A DNA stretch of 64,000 nt from an uncultured Sphingomonadaceae bacterium (GTDB lineage Bacteria > Pseudomonadota > Alphaproteobacteria > Sphingomonadales > Sphingomonadaceae): positions 372,001 through 436,000 of the forward strand of contig CANMQE010000002.1 in the NCBI GenBank assembly GCA_947499975.1, written 5' to 3'. Below the pieces are notes generated by a model. That model was not told the origin of the DNA and did no database searches. It saw only the letters and a list, made by a program, of their open reading frames with translations. This document shows positions 35,132 through 45,842 of the stretch, piece by piece (position 1 is the stretch's first letter; each line of letters starts with the position of its first letter). Position numbers and translations under genes: made by a program.

Positions 35132-35668
35132 TCAGGACAGACCGTCAATCGCCGCCCAATTGCGCCATCCCAGCTTTCTTGCAAGCATCGCATCCATTCC
35201 GCCGAGCGCGATTACCGGCATCCTGGCGTGTGCGGCCAGGGCACGAAACCGCGAAGGCCCAAGCGCCGCCCCGCCCGGATGCGATCTGGTGGCGAATACG
35301 GGCGAGAGCATCACGGCATCGGCATCAAGGCGGTTCGCCTGGGCGATTTCGCGCATGTCGTGCGCAGCGGCGATCACGATCATGTCCGCCCGCGTGGGAT
35401 AAATGGAAAGCGGCGCGCCATATACGCCATCCGCGCCCCATTCGCGCGCCGTCAGCGTGCTGTCCGACAAGATGACCAGGTGCCCATGGCGGCGGGCCAT
35501 GCGCGCCAGTTGCTGGAACCTGGCGAAGCGGCGCGCGGGCGGCAGATGGTAATGCCGATAAACGAAGCCTGCAGGCGCGGGCAATTCGGCCAGCCGCGCT
35601 TCCAGCAAATCGTCGTTGCGCTCATCGGAAAGCAGCCACAGGCGGGGAAGGGAGTGGATTGTCGCCAT
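35132..35668 (-). CDS. Divergent ThiE/TenI-like protein
   Basis: A 178-residue TIM-barrel protein of the thiamine-phosphate synthase/TenI family. Family landmarks are partly kept: ADAVMLSPVFATRSHPG in place of DYIGFGPVFPT, and PVIALGGMD in place of PVVAIGGI. Others are lost: the QLREK strand reads YRHYHL, the NDR motif reads SDS, and GADGVHLGQ reads GADGVYGAP. It is also shorter than typical ThiE (about 210). So the fold is clear but canonical thiamine phosphate synthesis is doubtful; annotation pipelines will likely call it thiamine phosphate synthase. It is divergent from yggS with only 20 bp between the starts. Confidence 0.78.
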   Translation of the reverse strand: MATIHSLPRLWLLSDERNDDLLEARLAELPAPAGFVYRHYHLPPARRFARFQQLARMARRHGHLVILSDSTLTAREWGADGVYGAPLSIYPTRADMIVIAAAHDMREIAQANRLDADAVMLSPVFATRSHPGGAALGPSRFRALAAHARMPVIALGGMDAMLARKLGWRNWAAIDGLS

Positions 35669-35688
35669 CGGCTCGCTATAGCGCCCGC

Positions 35689-36369
35689 ATGACTGACAAC
35701 GCCACCGCTTCCGACGCCCCTCAGCGCCTCGCGCAGGTGCAGGCCGAAATCGACAAGGCCTGCAAGATCGCCCGCCGCAAGCCCGAGGACGTGACGCTGA
35801 TCGCGATCAGCAAGACGCATCCGGCTGACGAGATCGTGCCGCTGCTGGAGGCTGGCCAACGCGTATATGGCGAGAACCGCGTGCAGGAAACGCAGGAGAA
35901 ATGGCCCGCTTTGCAGGAGCGGTATTCCGATACGAAGCTGCATCTGGTCGGCCAGTTGCAATCGAACAAGGCGGAGGATGCCGCGCAACTGTTCGATTGC
36001 ATCCACTCGCTGGATCGCCCCTCACTGGTGAAGGCGCTGGGCAAGGCGTTCGACAAGACGGGGCGACAGGTGCCGTGCTTTGTCCAGGTGGATATCGGGG
36101 AGGAGGAGCAGAAGGGTGGCTGCGCGATACGCGATCTGCCAGCCTTGCTGGAGCAGGCGCGGGGCGCGGATATTCCCGTGTGCGGTCTTATGTGCGTTCC
36201 GCCCTTCGGTATTGAGGCCGCCCCCTATTTCGCCCTGCTGGCCAAGATTGCCGACGATCACGGGCTGGACGGGCGCAGCATGGGGATGAGCGGCGATTAT
36301 CCGACCGCCATCATGCTGGGTGCCACGCATATCCGTGTTGGCACCGCGTTGTTCGGCGCGCGCGATTGA
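35689..36369 (+). CDS. yggS: PLP homeostasis protein, YggS/PROSC family
   Basis: A 226-residue cytoplasmic TIM-barrel protein that binds pyridoxal phosphate and balances B6 vitamers. The PLP-binding Lys is K42 in LIAISKTHP; VYGENRVQE, HLVGQLQSNK, MGMSGDYPTAI and VGTALFGAR follow in family order, the last two forming the phosphate-binding site. ATG at 35689 matches the usual N terminus; an open reading frame extends upstream but overlaps the divergent gene's start. Confidence 0.95.
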   Translation: MTDNATASDAPQRLAQVQAEIDKACKIARRKPEDVTLIAISKTHPADEIVPLLEAGQRVYGENRVQETQEKWPALQERYSDTKLHLVGQLQSNKAEDAAQLFDCIHSLDRPSLVKALGKAFDKTGRQVPCFVQVDIGEEEQKGGCAIRDLPALLEQARGADIPVCGLMCVPPFGIEAAPYFALLAKIADDHGLDGRSMGMSGDYPTAIMLGATHIRVGTALFGARD

Positions 36370-36440
36370 CGCAGGCATGCGCTTTCAGGCACGTATGTTC
36401 AGCACCGGCTCCGCCTGGGCCTGAAAGGATGAATACTTCG

Positions 36441-36908
36441 ATGAAAGTTCTGGTCGCTCTCGCCCTCGCCGCCGTGCTGGCGGTTCCCGCCCATGCGCAG
36501 GATGAAGATCCCTACGCAGCATGCGCTGCCACCACCGATGATGCCGCACGCCTCGCCTGTTTCGACCGGACCTATCAGGCACAACAGGTCGTGATCGCCG
36601 AGCGCGAGGAAGTGGAAGAGGCGGAGCGCGAGGAAGTGTTCGGTTTCCGCGAGGAAGACGCTGTGCTGGAGCGCGAGGAAGAGGAGGTTGCGCTTTCAGC
36701 GACCGTAACCGAGGTGTTGCAGGGTGCGCGGCGTTCGCAGGTGCTGCTGCTGGATAACGGCCAGCTATGGCGGGAGATCGACGGGTCCACCCTGCGCAAT
36801 CGGGTCCGCGATGGCTGGGTGGCCGAGATCACGCGGCACTGGAGCGGGGCGTATGAAATGCGCTTCGAAGGGCGCAGCGGCTACTTGCGGGTCACGCGTA
36901 TCCGCTAG
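36441..36908 (+). CDS. Small secreted protein with Glu-Arg repeats
   Basis: A 155-residue exported protein of unknown function. A signal peptide ends at PAHAQ (about residue 18). The mature N terminus has two Cys (YAACAATTDDAARLACFDRTYQ), a pattern also seen at the start of some type VI or stress-related periplasmic proteins, followed by a highly charged segment (about 50-80) with repeats such as EREEVEEAEREEV. The last 70 residues form a beta-rich unit (VTEVLQGARRSQVLLLDNGQLWREIDG) with Trp and Arg residues. ATG at 36441 is chosen to fit the signal peptide with AAGGA 11 nt upstream. It lies 71 bp after yggS. Confidence 0.72.
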   Translation: MKVLVALALAAVLAVPAHAQDEDPYAACAATTDDAARLACFDRTYQAQQVVIAEREEVEEAEREEVFGFREEDAVLEREEEEVALSATVTEVLQGARRSQVLLLDNGQLWREIDGSTLRNRVRDGWVAEITRHWSGAYEMRFEGRSGYLRVTRIR

Positions 36909-36923
36909 ACCCCTACCCAGGTC

Positions 36924-39791
36924 TCAGGCAGCCTGCGTTTTCTCGGGCGTCTTTTCAGGTCCGGCCTTTTCCGGTTCGCCCCCGGCAATCGCCTCCAGCA
37001 GTGCATGCTCCACCTTGTCGAGCCGATCCTGTTTCACGATCTTGTCGCCCAGAAGATCGGTGACATAGAACGTATCGACGGCGCGCTCTCCATACTGGGT
37101 GATGTGTGCGGAATTGATGATCAGGCTGGCCTCGAACATCGCGCGGGTCAGCCGGTTCAGCAGGGCGGGGCGGTCGGTGGCATTCACCTCGATCACGGTG
37201 AAGCGGTTGGACGCATCGTTGTCGAACAGGATCACCGGGGCGACATGGAAATTTTCCGCCCGGCTCTGCTTCAGCGGACGCTTGGCAAGGCGCGGCACCA
37301 TGTCGATGCGGTTGGCCAGCGCATCCTCGATGGACTTCTTCAGTCGATCAAGCTGCTGGTCTTCCTTGAACGGCTTGCCCAGCGGATCGAGGACGAGGAA
37401 ATTGTCGACCGCCTTGCCCATTCGGTTGGTATGAATGCGCGCATCGATGATATTGCCGCCAGCCAGATGAATGGCCCCGGCGATGCGGAAGAACAGGCCC
37501 GGATGGTCATTGCCGATCACCGTCACCAGAGTGGCGCCAAGCGCCTCGTAATACTGGGCGTGGATGGACAGCGAGTGTTCTGCCGCACGCGCCGCATCGT
37601 AATGCGGCAGGTTGATGGCGATCACGTCCTCCGGCTCGGCAATCCAGTAGGCATCGTCGAAACGCTCATTCAGCGATTCCACCAGATAGCCCTTGTCGCC
37701 CAGCATTTCGGCGACGATTTCCTTCTTGGCGGCAACCTTCTGTTCGCGCCCGTGGGCCTTGTGGCCCAGTCGCAGCCGCTCCACCGCGTTCTCGTAGAGA
37801 TCGCCGATCAGCTGGCGCTTCCAGCTGTTCCAGATGCCCGGACCCACGGCGCGGATATCCACGATGGTCAGCACGCTGAGCAGTCGTAGCCGTTCCAGGT
37901 TCTGCACTTCGGAAACGAAATCGGTGATTGTCTTGGGGTCGGAAAGGTCGCGCTTGAAGGCCGTGGCGCTCATCAACAGGTGATACCGTACCAGCCATGC
38001 CACCAGCGCAGTTTCCTGCTTGTTAAGACCAAGGCGGGGGCATAGCCGGTGCGCCACTTCCGCGCCCAGCACCGAATGGTCTCCGCCGCGCCCCTTGGCG
38101 ATGTCGTGCAACAGAACCGAGACATACAGCGCCCGCCGGTTCTTGATCAGCGGCAGCATCTCGGTGGCCAGGGGATGGTCCTCGCTCAGCTCGCCGCGTT
38201 CGATCTCGCTCAGCAGGCCGATGGCGCGAATGGTATGCTCGTCCACGGTATAGTGGTGATACATATCGAACTGCATCTGCGCGTTGACCTTGCCGAAATC
38301 GGGCACGAAGCGCCCGAAAACGCCTGCCTCGTTCAGCCAGCGCAGCACGGTTTCCGGATCGCGCCGGCCGGATAGCAGTTCGAGGAAGAGCGCGTTGGCG
38401 CGTTCGTCGCGGCGCAGTTTCGCATCGATCAGGCTGGCATCGCGGCGCGCACTGCGGATCGCGGCGGGATGCACTTCCAGCCCCTCACGCTCGGCGATGG
38501 TGAAGATTTCCAGCAGGCGCACCGGGTCTTCCTTGAACCAGTCGTCATCGGGAATGCCGATCTTCCCGGCATCCACCGGATAGCCGTCGATCGATTTTGT
38601 CGGCCTGAAGGAAGAGAGGAATTCGCCGATACGGCTGCGTTCCTGCGTCTCTTCTTCTAGGTGGGAGAGAAACACGCCGGTGAGATAGCCCACGTGCTTC
38701 ACCTGCAGGAAGTAGAACTGCATGAAGCGTTCCACCGCGCTTTTGCCGGGGCGATCGGCATAGTTCATGCGGCTGGCAACTTCGCGCTGCAGATCGAAGG
38801 TCAGGCGGTCTTCCCCGCGCCGGGCGATGGTGTGCAGATGCGCCCGCACTGCCAGCAGGAACCCCTCGGCACGGCGAAAGCTGCGGTATTCCTTCTGCGT
38901 GAACAGTCCCTTGTCCACCAGTTCGCGCGCGCTTTTCACACGATAGAAGTATTTGCCGATCCAGTAGAGCGTCTGCAAATCGCGCAGGCCGCCCATGCCG
39001 TCCTTCACATTGGGTTCCACCACGTAGCGGGAATCGCCCATGCGCCTGTGCCGCGCATCGCGCTCCGCCAGTTTCTCCGTGACGAAACGGCTTTCGGTGC
39101 CGGGCACCACGTCTGCCCAGAAGCGGGCGCTGGCGGCATCGTAAATCTCCTGGTCGCCCCAGAGGAAGCGGCCTTCGAGCAGGGCGGTACGGATGGTGAG
39201 ATCCTCCTTCGCCATGCGTGCCACCTCGTCCAGGGAGCGGCTGGAATGGCCCACCGTCAGGCTGAGATCCCACAGGTAATAGAGGATCGCCTCGATCACC
39301 TGCTCGCACCATGCAGTGGGCTTGTCGGGCGTGACGAAGGCGATATCGACATCGGAATGCGGCGACATCTCGCCGCGGCCGTACCCGCCAACGGCAATCA
39401 GGGCCAGACGTTCGCCGCTGCTGCGATTGCCCACGGGGTAGACATCGTCGATCACGTGATCGTGAATGATGCGGATCAGCTGGTCCACCAGGAAGGCAAA
39501 ACCATTGGCGCTCTCGTGGCCGGAGCTGGGCTTTTCCTCCAGCCTGCGTGCCAGTTCGGCGCGTCCGCTATCCAGCGCGGCGCGCAATTGCTCGACGATC
39601 GCCTGCCGCCCATCCGTCGCGCCTTGCTCGGCAACGATATCGGCAATGGCGGCGGTCAGCTTGCGGCGATCGATGATTGCGCGCTGTTTGGGGATGTTCG
39701 GAAGGCTCACGATCCCGAGATAGTCGGCTGGGCAAGGCATTGCAAAGGTGTTCGAACGCTGCGGCAAGGGGGTTTCCTGCACTGCGGCCAT
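36924..39791 (-). CDS. glnD: Bifunctional uridylyltransferase/uridylyl-removing enzyme GlnD
   Basis: A 955-residue cytoplasmic nitrogen sensor that adds UMP to PII proteins when glutamine is low and removes it when high. The nucleotidyltransferase domain has GGYGRGEMSPHSDVDI at 135-150 (D147, D149 metal ligands). The HD phosphohydrolase domain holds LLHDIAKGRGGDHS. Two ACT domains at the C terminus (about 735-820 and 845-930; LVTVIGNDHPGLFFRIAGAI and VIEVNATDRPALLNRLTRAM) bind glutamine. A Pro/Lys tail ends the protein. It is divergent from lgt with 62 bp between starts. Confidence 0.97.
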   Translation of the reverse strand: MAAVQETPLPQRSNTFAMPCPADYLGIVSLPNIPKQRAIIDRRKLTAAIADIVAEQGATDGRQAIVEQLRAALDSGRAELARRLEEKPSSGHESANGFAFLVDQLIRIIHDHVIDDVYPVGNRSSGERLALIAVGGYGRGEMSPHSDVDIAFVTPDKPTAWCEQVIEAILYYLWDLSLTVGHSSRSLDEVARMAKEDLTIRTALLEGRFLWGDQEIYDAASARFWADVVPGTESRFVTEKLAERDARHRRMGDSRYVVEPNVKDGMGGLRDLQTLYWIGKYFYRVKSARELVDKGLFTQKEYRSFRRAEGFLLAVRAHLHTIARRGEDRLTFDLQREVASRMNYADRPGKSAVERFMQFYFLQVKHVGYLTGVFLSHLEEETQERSRIGEFLSSFRPTKSIDGYPVDAGKIGIPDDDWFKEDPVRLLEIFTIAEREGLEVHPAAIRSARRDASLIDAKLRRDERANALFLELLSGRRDPETVLRWLNEAGVFGRFVPDFGKVNAQMQFDMYHHYTVDEHTIRAIGLLSEIERGELSEDHPLATEMLPLIKNRRALYVSVLLHDIAKGRGGDHSVLGAEVAHRLCPRLGLNKQETALVAWLVRYHLLMSATAFKRDLSDPKTITDFVSEVQNLERLRLLSVLTIVDIRAVGPGIWNSWKRQLIGDLYENAVERLRLGHKAHGREQKVAAKKEIVAEMLGDKGYLVESLNERFDDAYWIAEPEDVIAINLPHYDAARAAEHSLSIHAQYYEALGATLVTVIGNDHPGLFFRIAGAIHLAGGNIIDARIHTNRMGKAVDNFLVLDPLGKPFKEDQQLDRLKKSIEDALANRIDMVPRLAKRPLKQSRAENFHVAPVILFDNDASNRFTVIEVNATDRPALLNRLTRAMFEASLIINSAHITQYGERAVDTFYVTDLLGDKIVKQDRLDKVEHALLEAIAGGEPEKAGPEKTPEKTQAA

Positions 39792-39815
39792 GTGTCAAAG
39801 CGCAAACCGCACTCT

Positions 39816-39832
39816 GAGGCGCGCGGCGCCTC
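39816..39832. repeat. Small hairpin between glnD and lgt
   Basis: GAGGCGC (39816-39822) and GCGCCTC (39826-39832) form a perfect 7-bp stem with a GCG loop in the 62-bp gap between the divergent glnD and lgt starts. It could be an operator or a leader hairpin for either gene. Confidence 0.35.
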
Positions 39833-39853
39833 GGCAAATCTGAGGGGCGCAGC

Positions 39854-40801
39854 GTGATTTTGGATGTTCTGGCAGCAACGAGCAGCGAGGTGCTGCGGTG
39901 GCAGGATCTGGGCCTGGAAACCGGAATCGACCTCGGCTTCTTCGAGCTGAAATACTATTCGCTGGCCTATCTGGCCGGCATCATCCTTGGCTACTGGCAC
40001 CTGTCGAGGATGGTGAAAGCCCCCGGCGCGCCGATGGCGCAGGTGCACGTAGACGACCTGTTCTTCTACTGCACGCTGGGCATCATTATCGGCGGGCGGC
40101 TGGGCTATGTCACCTTCTACGAACCCGGTCACTGGACCGATTTTTCCGGCGACGGCTTCGTAAGCTGGAAGGTGCTGCGCCTGTGGGATGGCGGCATGAG
40201 CTTCCACGGCGGGCTGGTGGGCGTGGTGGCGGCCATCGCCTATGTCAGCTGGCGCGGTGGATTGCCGTTCATTCGCGTGGCCGACTATATCTCCGTGAAC
40301 GTCGGCTTCGGCATGCTGTTCGGCCGGCTGGCCAATTTCATTAACGGCGAATTGTGGGGCCGCCCCGCCAGCCCCGATGTGCCCTGGGCGATGACCTTTT
40401 GCGACCAGGGGCGCGGCGTGAACGGCACCTGCCTTTCCAGCCTCGTCCCGCGTCATCCCAGCCAGCTTTACCAGGCGCTGGGCGAAGGGTTGCTGGTGGT
40501 GATCGTCATGCTGTGCCTGTTCTGGCTGACGCGTGCGCGCTATCGCCCGGCCATGCTGGTGGGCGTTTTCACCACGGTGATTTCGTGCGCCCGCTTCGTG
40601 GTGGAATTCTTCCGCGAGCCTGACGCCCAGCTTGCGGACTTTGCCGCGCGCACGGGGCTCAGCATGGGCCAGTGGCTCACCATCCCGCTGATCCTGCTGG
40701 GCGTGGCGCTGGTGGCTTGGTCGCTGACGAGAAAGCCCATTGCCAGCGGTGCGCCCGCCACGGCGAAAGCCCCTGCCAAAGGCGCGCGGGAGGCCAATTG
40801 A
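39854..40801 (+). CDS. lgt: Prolipoprotein diacylglyceryl transferase
   Basis: A 315-residue inner-membrane enzyme with about seven TM segments that transfers diacylglycerol from phosphatidylglycerol to the lipobox Cys. The Lgt signature GRLANFINGELWGR is present, as are the FELKYYSLAYLAG start and RHPSQLYQALGEG. The start is GTG (39854), with GAGGGG about 9 nt upstream. Its product would act on the lipoproteins encoded elsewhere in this window. The next gene's TTG start overlaps this stop codon. Confidence 0.96.
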   Translation: MILDVLAATSSEVLRWQDLGLETGIDLGFFELKYYSLAYLAGIILGYWHLSRMVKAPGAPMAQVHVDDLFFYCTLGIIIGGRLGYVTFYEPGHWTDFSGDGFVSWKVLRLWDGGMSFHGGLVGVVAAIAYVSWRGGLPFIRVADYISVNVGFGMLFGRLANFINGELWGRPASPDVPWAMTFCDQGRGVNGTCLSSLVPRHPSQLYQALGEGLLVVIVMLCLFWLTRARYRPAMLVGVFTTVISCARFVVEFFREPDAQLADFAARTGLSMGQWLTIPLILLGVALVAWSLTRKPIASGAPATAKAPAKGAREAN

Positions 40802-41885
40802 GCGACCTCTGGCAAGACGACGCGAAGCGCGACCTGGGAGAGACGTTCCGCCGCCTGATCGCCAGCACCGGCCCGATCAGCCTGATGCATTTCATGGGCG
40901 AATCGAACACACGCTATTACAACGAGAAGCGCGCGATCGGCGGCGCGGGGGCAGCTGGCGGCGACTTTATCACCGCGCCCGAAATCAGCCAGATGTTCGG
41001 TGAACTGATCGGACTGTGGCTCGCGGATATCTGGATCAGGAGCGGGCGGGCACAGCCTGTCCACTACGTGGAACTCGGGCCGGGCAAGGGCACGCTGGCG
41101 CGCGATGCGCAGCGGGCAATGAAAAAATACGGGCTGACGCCGCGTATCCACTTGGTAGAAACCTCCGCCCGGATGCGCGACCTGCAGCTTTCAACGATGC
41201 CCGATGCGATCCACCATGGCGATCTCTCCACCGTTCCGATGGAAGGGCCGATCCTGCTGGTGGCCAACGAGTTTCTCGACGCGCTGCCGGTGCGCCAGCT
41301 GGTGAAGACAGTAGACGGCTGGCGAGAAATCATGGTTGGCGTGGACGGGCTGGACAAGTTCTTCGAAACGCCCGGCCGCCAGCCGATGGATTCCGCCGTG
41401 CCCGAAGCGCGCCGTGACGATCCGCCCGGCACGGTGATTGAAACCTCGCCCGCCAGCGCCACGGTGATGTTCGAGGTGGCAGGGCGGCTGGCCAGCCAGG
41501 GCGGGGCGGCGCTGTTCGTGGACTATGGCTACACCCACGGGCGCAGCGGCTCCACCCTGCAGGCGGTGAAGGATCACCGGAAGATCGGCGTTTTCGATGC
41601 GCCGGGCGAAAGTGATCTGACCGCCCATGTCGATTTCGCGCAGATGGAGCAGATCGCTCTTTCGCGCGGTGCCCGCGTTCTGGGCACGGCGACGCAGGGT
41701 GACTGGCTGACAGCGCTTGGCATTACCGAACGCGCCGAGGCACTGGCCCGAACTGCGCCGCAGCACCGCGAGGCTCTGATGCGCGCGAAGGACCGGCTGA
41801 CCGCGCCGGACCAGATGGGCAACCTGTTCAAGGTGCTGGGTCTTGCCGGGCCGGACTTTCCCGACGGGGCTGGCTTCACCGGCGG

Positions 41886-41889
<4 letters not shown>
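40798..41889 (+). CDS. MidA/NDUFAF7-family SAM-dependent methyltransferase
   Basis: A 363-residue protein of the family whose mitochondrial member NDUFAF7 (MidA) methylates an Arg in complex I subunit NDUFS2. The SAM-binding glycine motif VELGPGKGTLARD, the NEFLDALPVRQ block and FVDYGYTH are clear. TTG at 40798 is chosen: it overlaps the lgt stop (TTGA) and has GGGAGG 4 nt upstream, and the only in-frame ATG (about codon 31) would delete conserved sequence. The target in this bacterium is unknown. The stop shares a CTAG with the convergent ABC transporter gene. Confidence 0.85.
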
Positions 41890-43435
<1,546 letters not shown>

Positions 43436-43439
<4 letters not shown>

Positions 43440-44203
43440 CGCGTCAGTCCCGCCAGCTTGCGCGCCTGATCGCGCGGCACGGCCACCAGCGCCTGCGCGA
43501 TTTCGCCGCCCTTGCCCGAGAGCAGGTCCGCCGGCGTTTCATCGGCCACGATCCTGCCTGCATCCATCACCAGCACGCGGCTTGCCAGCAGCAGCGCCTC
43601 TGCCATGTCATGCGTCACCATCACGGTCGTGAGATCAAGCTCGTCGTGCAGCGCACGCACCCGATCCCCCAACTGCCCGCGCGTAATGGGGTCCAGCGCA
43701 CCGAACGGTTCGTCCATTAGCAGCAGGTGCGAATCCCCCGCCAGCGCACGGGCCACCCCCACGCGCTGCCGCTGTCCGCCCGATAGTTCTGCGGGCAGGC
43801 GGCTGGCGAGGGCAGGGTCCAGCTCCACCAGCGTCAGGAGTTCGGAGATCCGTTCGTCCGAGAGCCGCTGTTTCTCCAGTTTCGGGGTCAGAGCGATGTT
43901 GTCGCCGACGCTCATGTGCGGGAACAGGCCGATGCCCTGGAACACGTAACCGATGCGGCGGCGCAGCGGCGCGGCAGGGCCGGCCAACACATCCTCCCCA
44001 TCCAGCAGCACGCGGCCGCTGGTCGCCTCCACCAGCCGGTTGATGCATTTCAGAAGAGTGGATTTGCCCGAGCCCGATGCGCCCACCAGCGCCACGAATT
44101 CGCCTTTCGCAATGTCCAGCGTCACATCGCGCACGGCCTGTATGTCGCCCCAGGATTTGCCCAACGCCTCGAAGCGCAGGAATGCAGGCCCCTGCGAGGC
44201 CAT
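43436..44203 (-). CDS. ABC transporter ATP-binding protein, OpuCA type
   Basis: A 255-residue ATPase for the adjacent fused permease/binding protein. Walker A GASGSGKS is at 41-48, the signature is LSGGQRQRVGVARAL, Walker B is LLLMDEPFGALD and the switch His is in VTHDMAEALLL. It lacks the CBS domains found at the C terminus of many osmoregulated OpuA ATPases. The ATG follows the stop codon of the HWE kinase gene directly (TGA then ATG), so translation of the two is likely coupled. Confidence 0.93.
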
Positions 44204-45721
44204 TCAGGTGGCGAGCGCCGATTTGGCAATGTTGATGTCGATCACCAGCCCGTCTTCCAGAAAGCGGCGTTCCCAGCTTCCGCGCAGCTGGCCGGTCACG
44301 CTCATCTCGACAAGGCGCGAACCGAAGCCGGTGGTGCCGTCGTCCTCGACCGGCGGCCCGCCGTGTTCGCTCCACTGCATGACGATCTCGTCATCCTTTT
44401 CCCCGATCGACAGTTCCACGTGGCCGGTATCCACCGAAAGCGCGCCGTACTTCGCCGAATTGGTAGCAAGTTCATGGAACACCAACGCGAGGGGTGTCGC
44501 CACCCGCGTGCTGATCTGGCTGTCGATGCCGGTAATGCGAACCTGCGAGTGGTCGGCGGCAAGGTTGTAGGGCTGGAACAGGGCTTCCAGCAGGCCTTTC
44601 AGGCTTTCCTGCTCCGGCCCTTCCTGCGGCCGCACGAATTCGTGGGCGCGGCCAAGGGCGCGCAGGGCCTCGGTAAAATCAGCTACGAATGGCGCGGCCT
44701 CGGGCGACTTGCGGCCCTTCAGCGACGCGAGCCCGATGATCACCGCGAAGATATTCTTGATGCGATGCGCCAGTTCCTTCGCCAGGAGGTCGCGCTCCTC
44801 CAGTGCGTTGCGCACCTCGTCGATATCGGTGACGGTCCCGAACCATTGCAGCGGATCGCCCTCGCGTTCGGACACCGGTACGGCCAGCGACAGCACCCAG
44901 TAATGGCTGCCGTCCGCCCGCTTCATGCGGAATTCCAGCTCGAAGCCCTCGCCGGAGGCGAAGCAGCGGTCCCATTCCGTTGCGACGGCTTCGCGGTCAT
45001 CCTCGTGGATGAATGGCAGCCAGTCGTCCGAAACACGCGGCGGTTCGGCCGCGGTTATCTCGGTCCAGCGCTTGTTGAAATAGTCGAAATTGCCTTGTGC
45101 ATCGGCAGACCAGGCGATCTGCGGCACGCCCTCGATCATGCGGCGCAGGCGTTCCTCGCGCTCGGCAATGATGCGCTTGGCCTGGATAGCGGAACGCCGC
45201 GCTTCCAGCCGGCGCGCTGCCGCACTCGCCAGCACGGCCAGCCCTTCACGCTGGAAATCGTCGAGCGGTTGCGGATGCGCCTTGTTGTCGATCACGCACA
45301 GGGTGCCAATCGAAGCGCCTTCCTGCGAAACCAGTGGCTGGCCGGCGTAATAGCGTACCTGCGGCGGATCGGTGACGAGCGGGTTGGCGGAAAAACGCGG
45401 ATCGGACTGCGCATCGGGCACTTCCAGCAGGTCCGACTGGCCGAGCGTATGATTGCAGAACGCCACGTCGCGATCGGTTTCCTTCTGCTCGATACCCTGG
45501 CGCGCCAGGAAGCGCTGCTTATCGCTATCCAGCAGCGTCACCATCGAGACGGGCGAATTGCAAAGCCGCGCGGCAAATTCCACGATGGCCTGCAATTCCG
45601 GGTCATCTTCCAGCGCCTCTGTATCGAAGCTTTTGACCACACCCAGGCGGCGCGCTTCATCGGCGAATTCTCCGCGCGGTGCGGGCATCGCGGAGGCCGG
45701 TTTGTCATCGTTGAAGTCCAT
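44204..45721 (-). CDS. HWE-family sensor histidine kinase (GAF-PAS-HWE)
   Basis: A 505-residue soluble kinase. A GAF domain lies at about 30-165 (VSMVTLLDSDKQRFLARQGI, VAFCNHTL), a PAS domain with PAC at about 180-300 (GVPQIAWSADAQGNFDYFNKRW), then an HWE dimerization domain with H319 in LAKELAHRIKNIFAVI. The ATPase domain has the N box VFHELATNSAKYGAL and the WxE motif (QWSEHGGPP) that defines HWE kinases. Such kinases feed the PhyR/NepR/EcfG general stress response in alphaproteobacteria. No response regulator is adjacent; the next gene is an osmolyte-type transporter ATPase with zero spacing. Confidence 0.9.
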   Translation of the reverse strand: MDFNDDKPASAMPAPRGEFADEARRLGVVKSFDTEALEDDPELQAIVEFAARLCNSPVSMVTLLDSDKQRFLARQGIEQKETDRDVAFCNHTLGQSDLLEVPDAQSDPRFSANPLVTDPPQVRYYAGQPLVSQEGASIGTLCVIDNKAHPQPLDDFQREGLAVLASAAARRLEARRSAIQAKRIIAEREERLRRMIEGVPQIAWSADAQGNFDYFNKRWTEITAAEPPRVSDDWLPFIHEDDREAVATEWDRCFASGEGFELEFRMKRADGSHYWVLSLAVPVSEREGDPLQWFGTVTDIDEVRNALEERDLLAKELAHRIKNIFAVIIGLASLKGRKSPEAAPFVADFTEALRALGRAHEFVRPQEGPEQESLKGLLEALFQPYNLAADHSQVRITGIDSQISTRVATPLALVFHELATNSAKYGALSVDTGHVELSIGEKDDEIVMQWSEHGGPPVEDDGTTGFGSRLVEMSVTGQLRGSWERRFLEDGLVIDINIAKSALAT

Positions 45722-45842
45722 TACGGCTCGCTTAGCTGTAGCTGTGCCGAATTTCTAGCGCGCGATCGGTTGCGATTGTAACCTGTTTGTTTCCTGCCGC
45801 TCGCTTGCTAAGGGCTGCGTCAGATACAGGAGCCTCGATACC

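Noticed and set aside
38661..39857. Open frame antisense to glnD and crossing the lgt start
   Set aside because: Overlaps two well-supported genes and has no domain or ribosome binding site.
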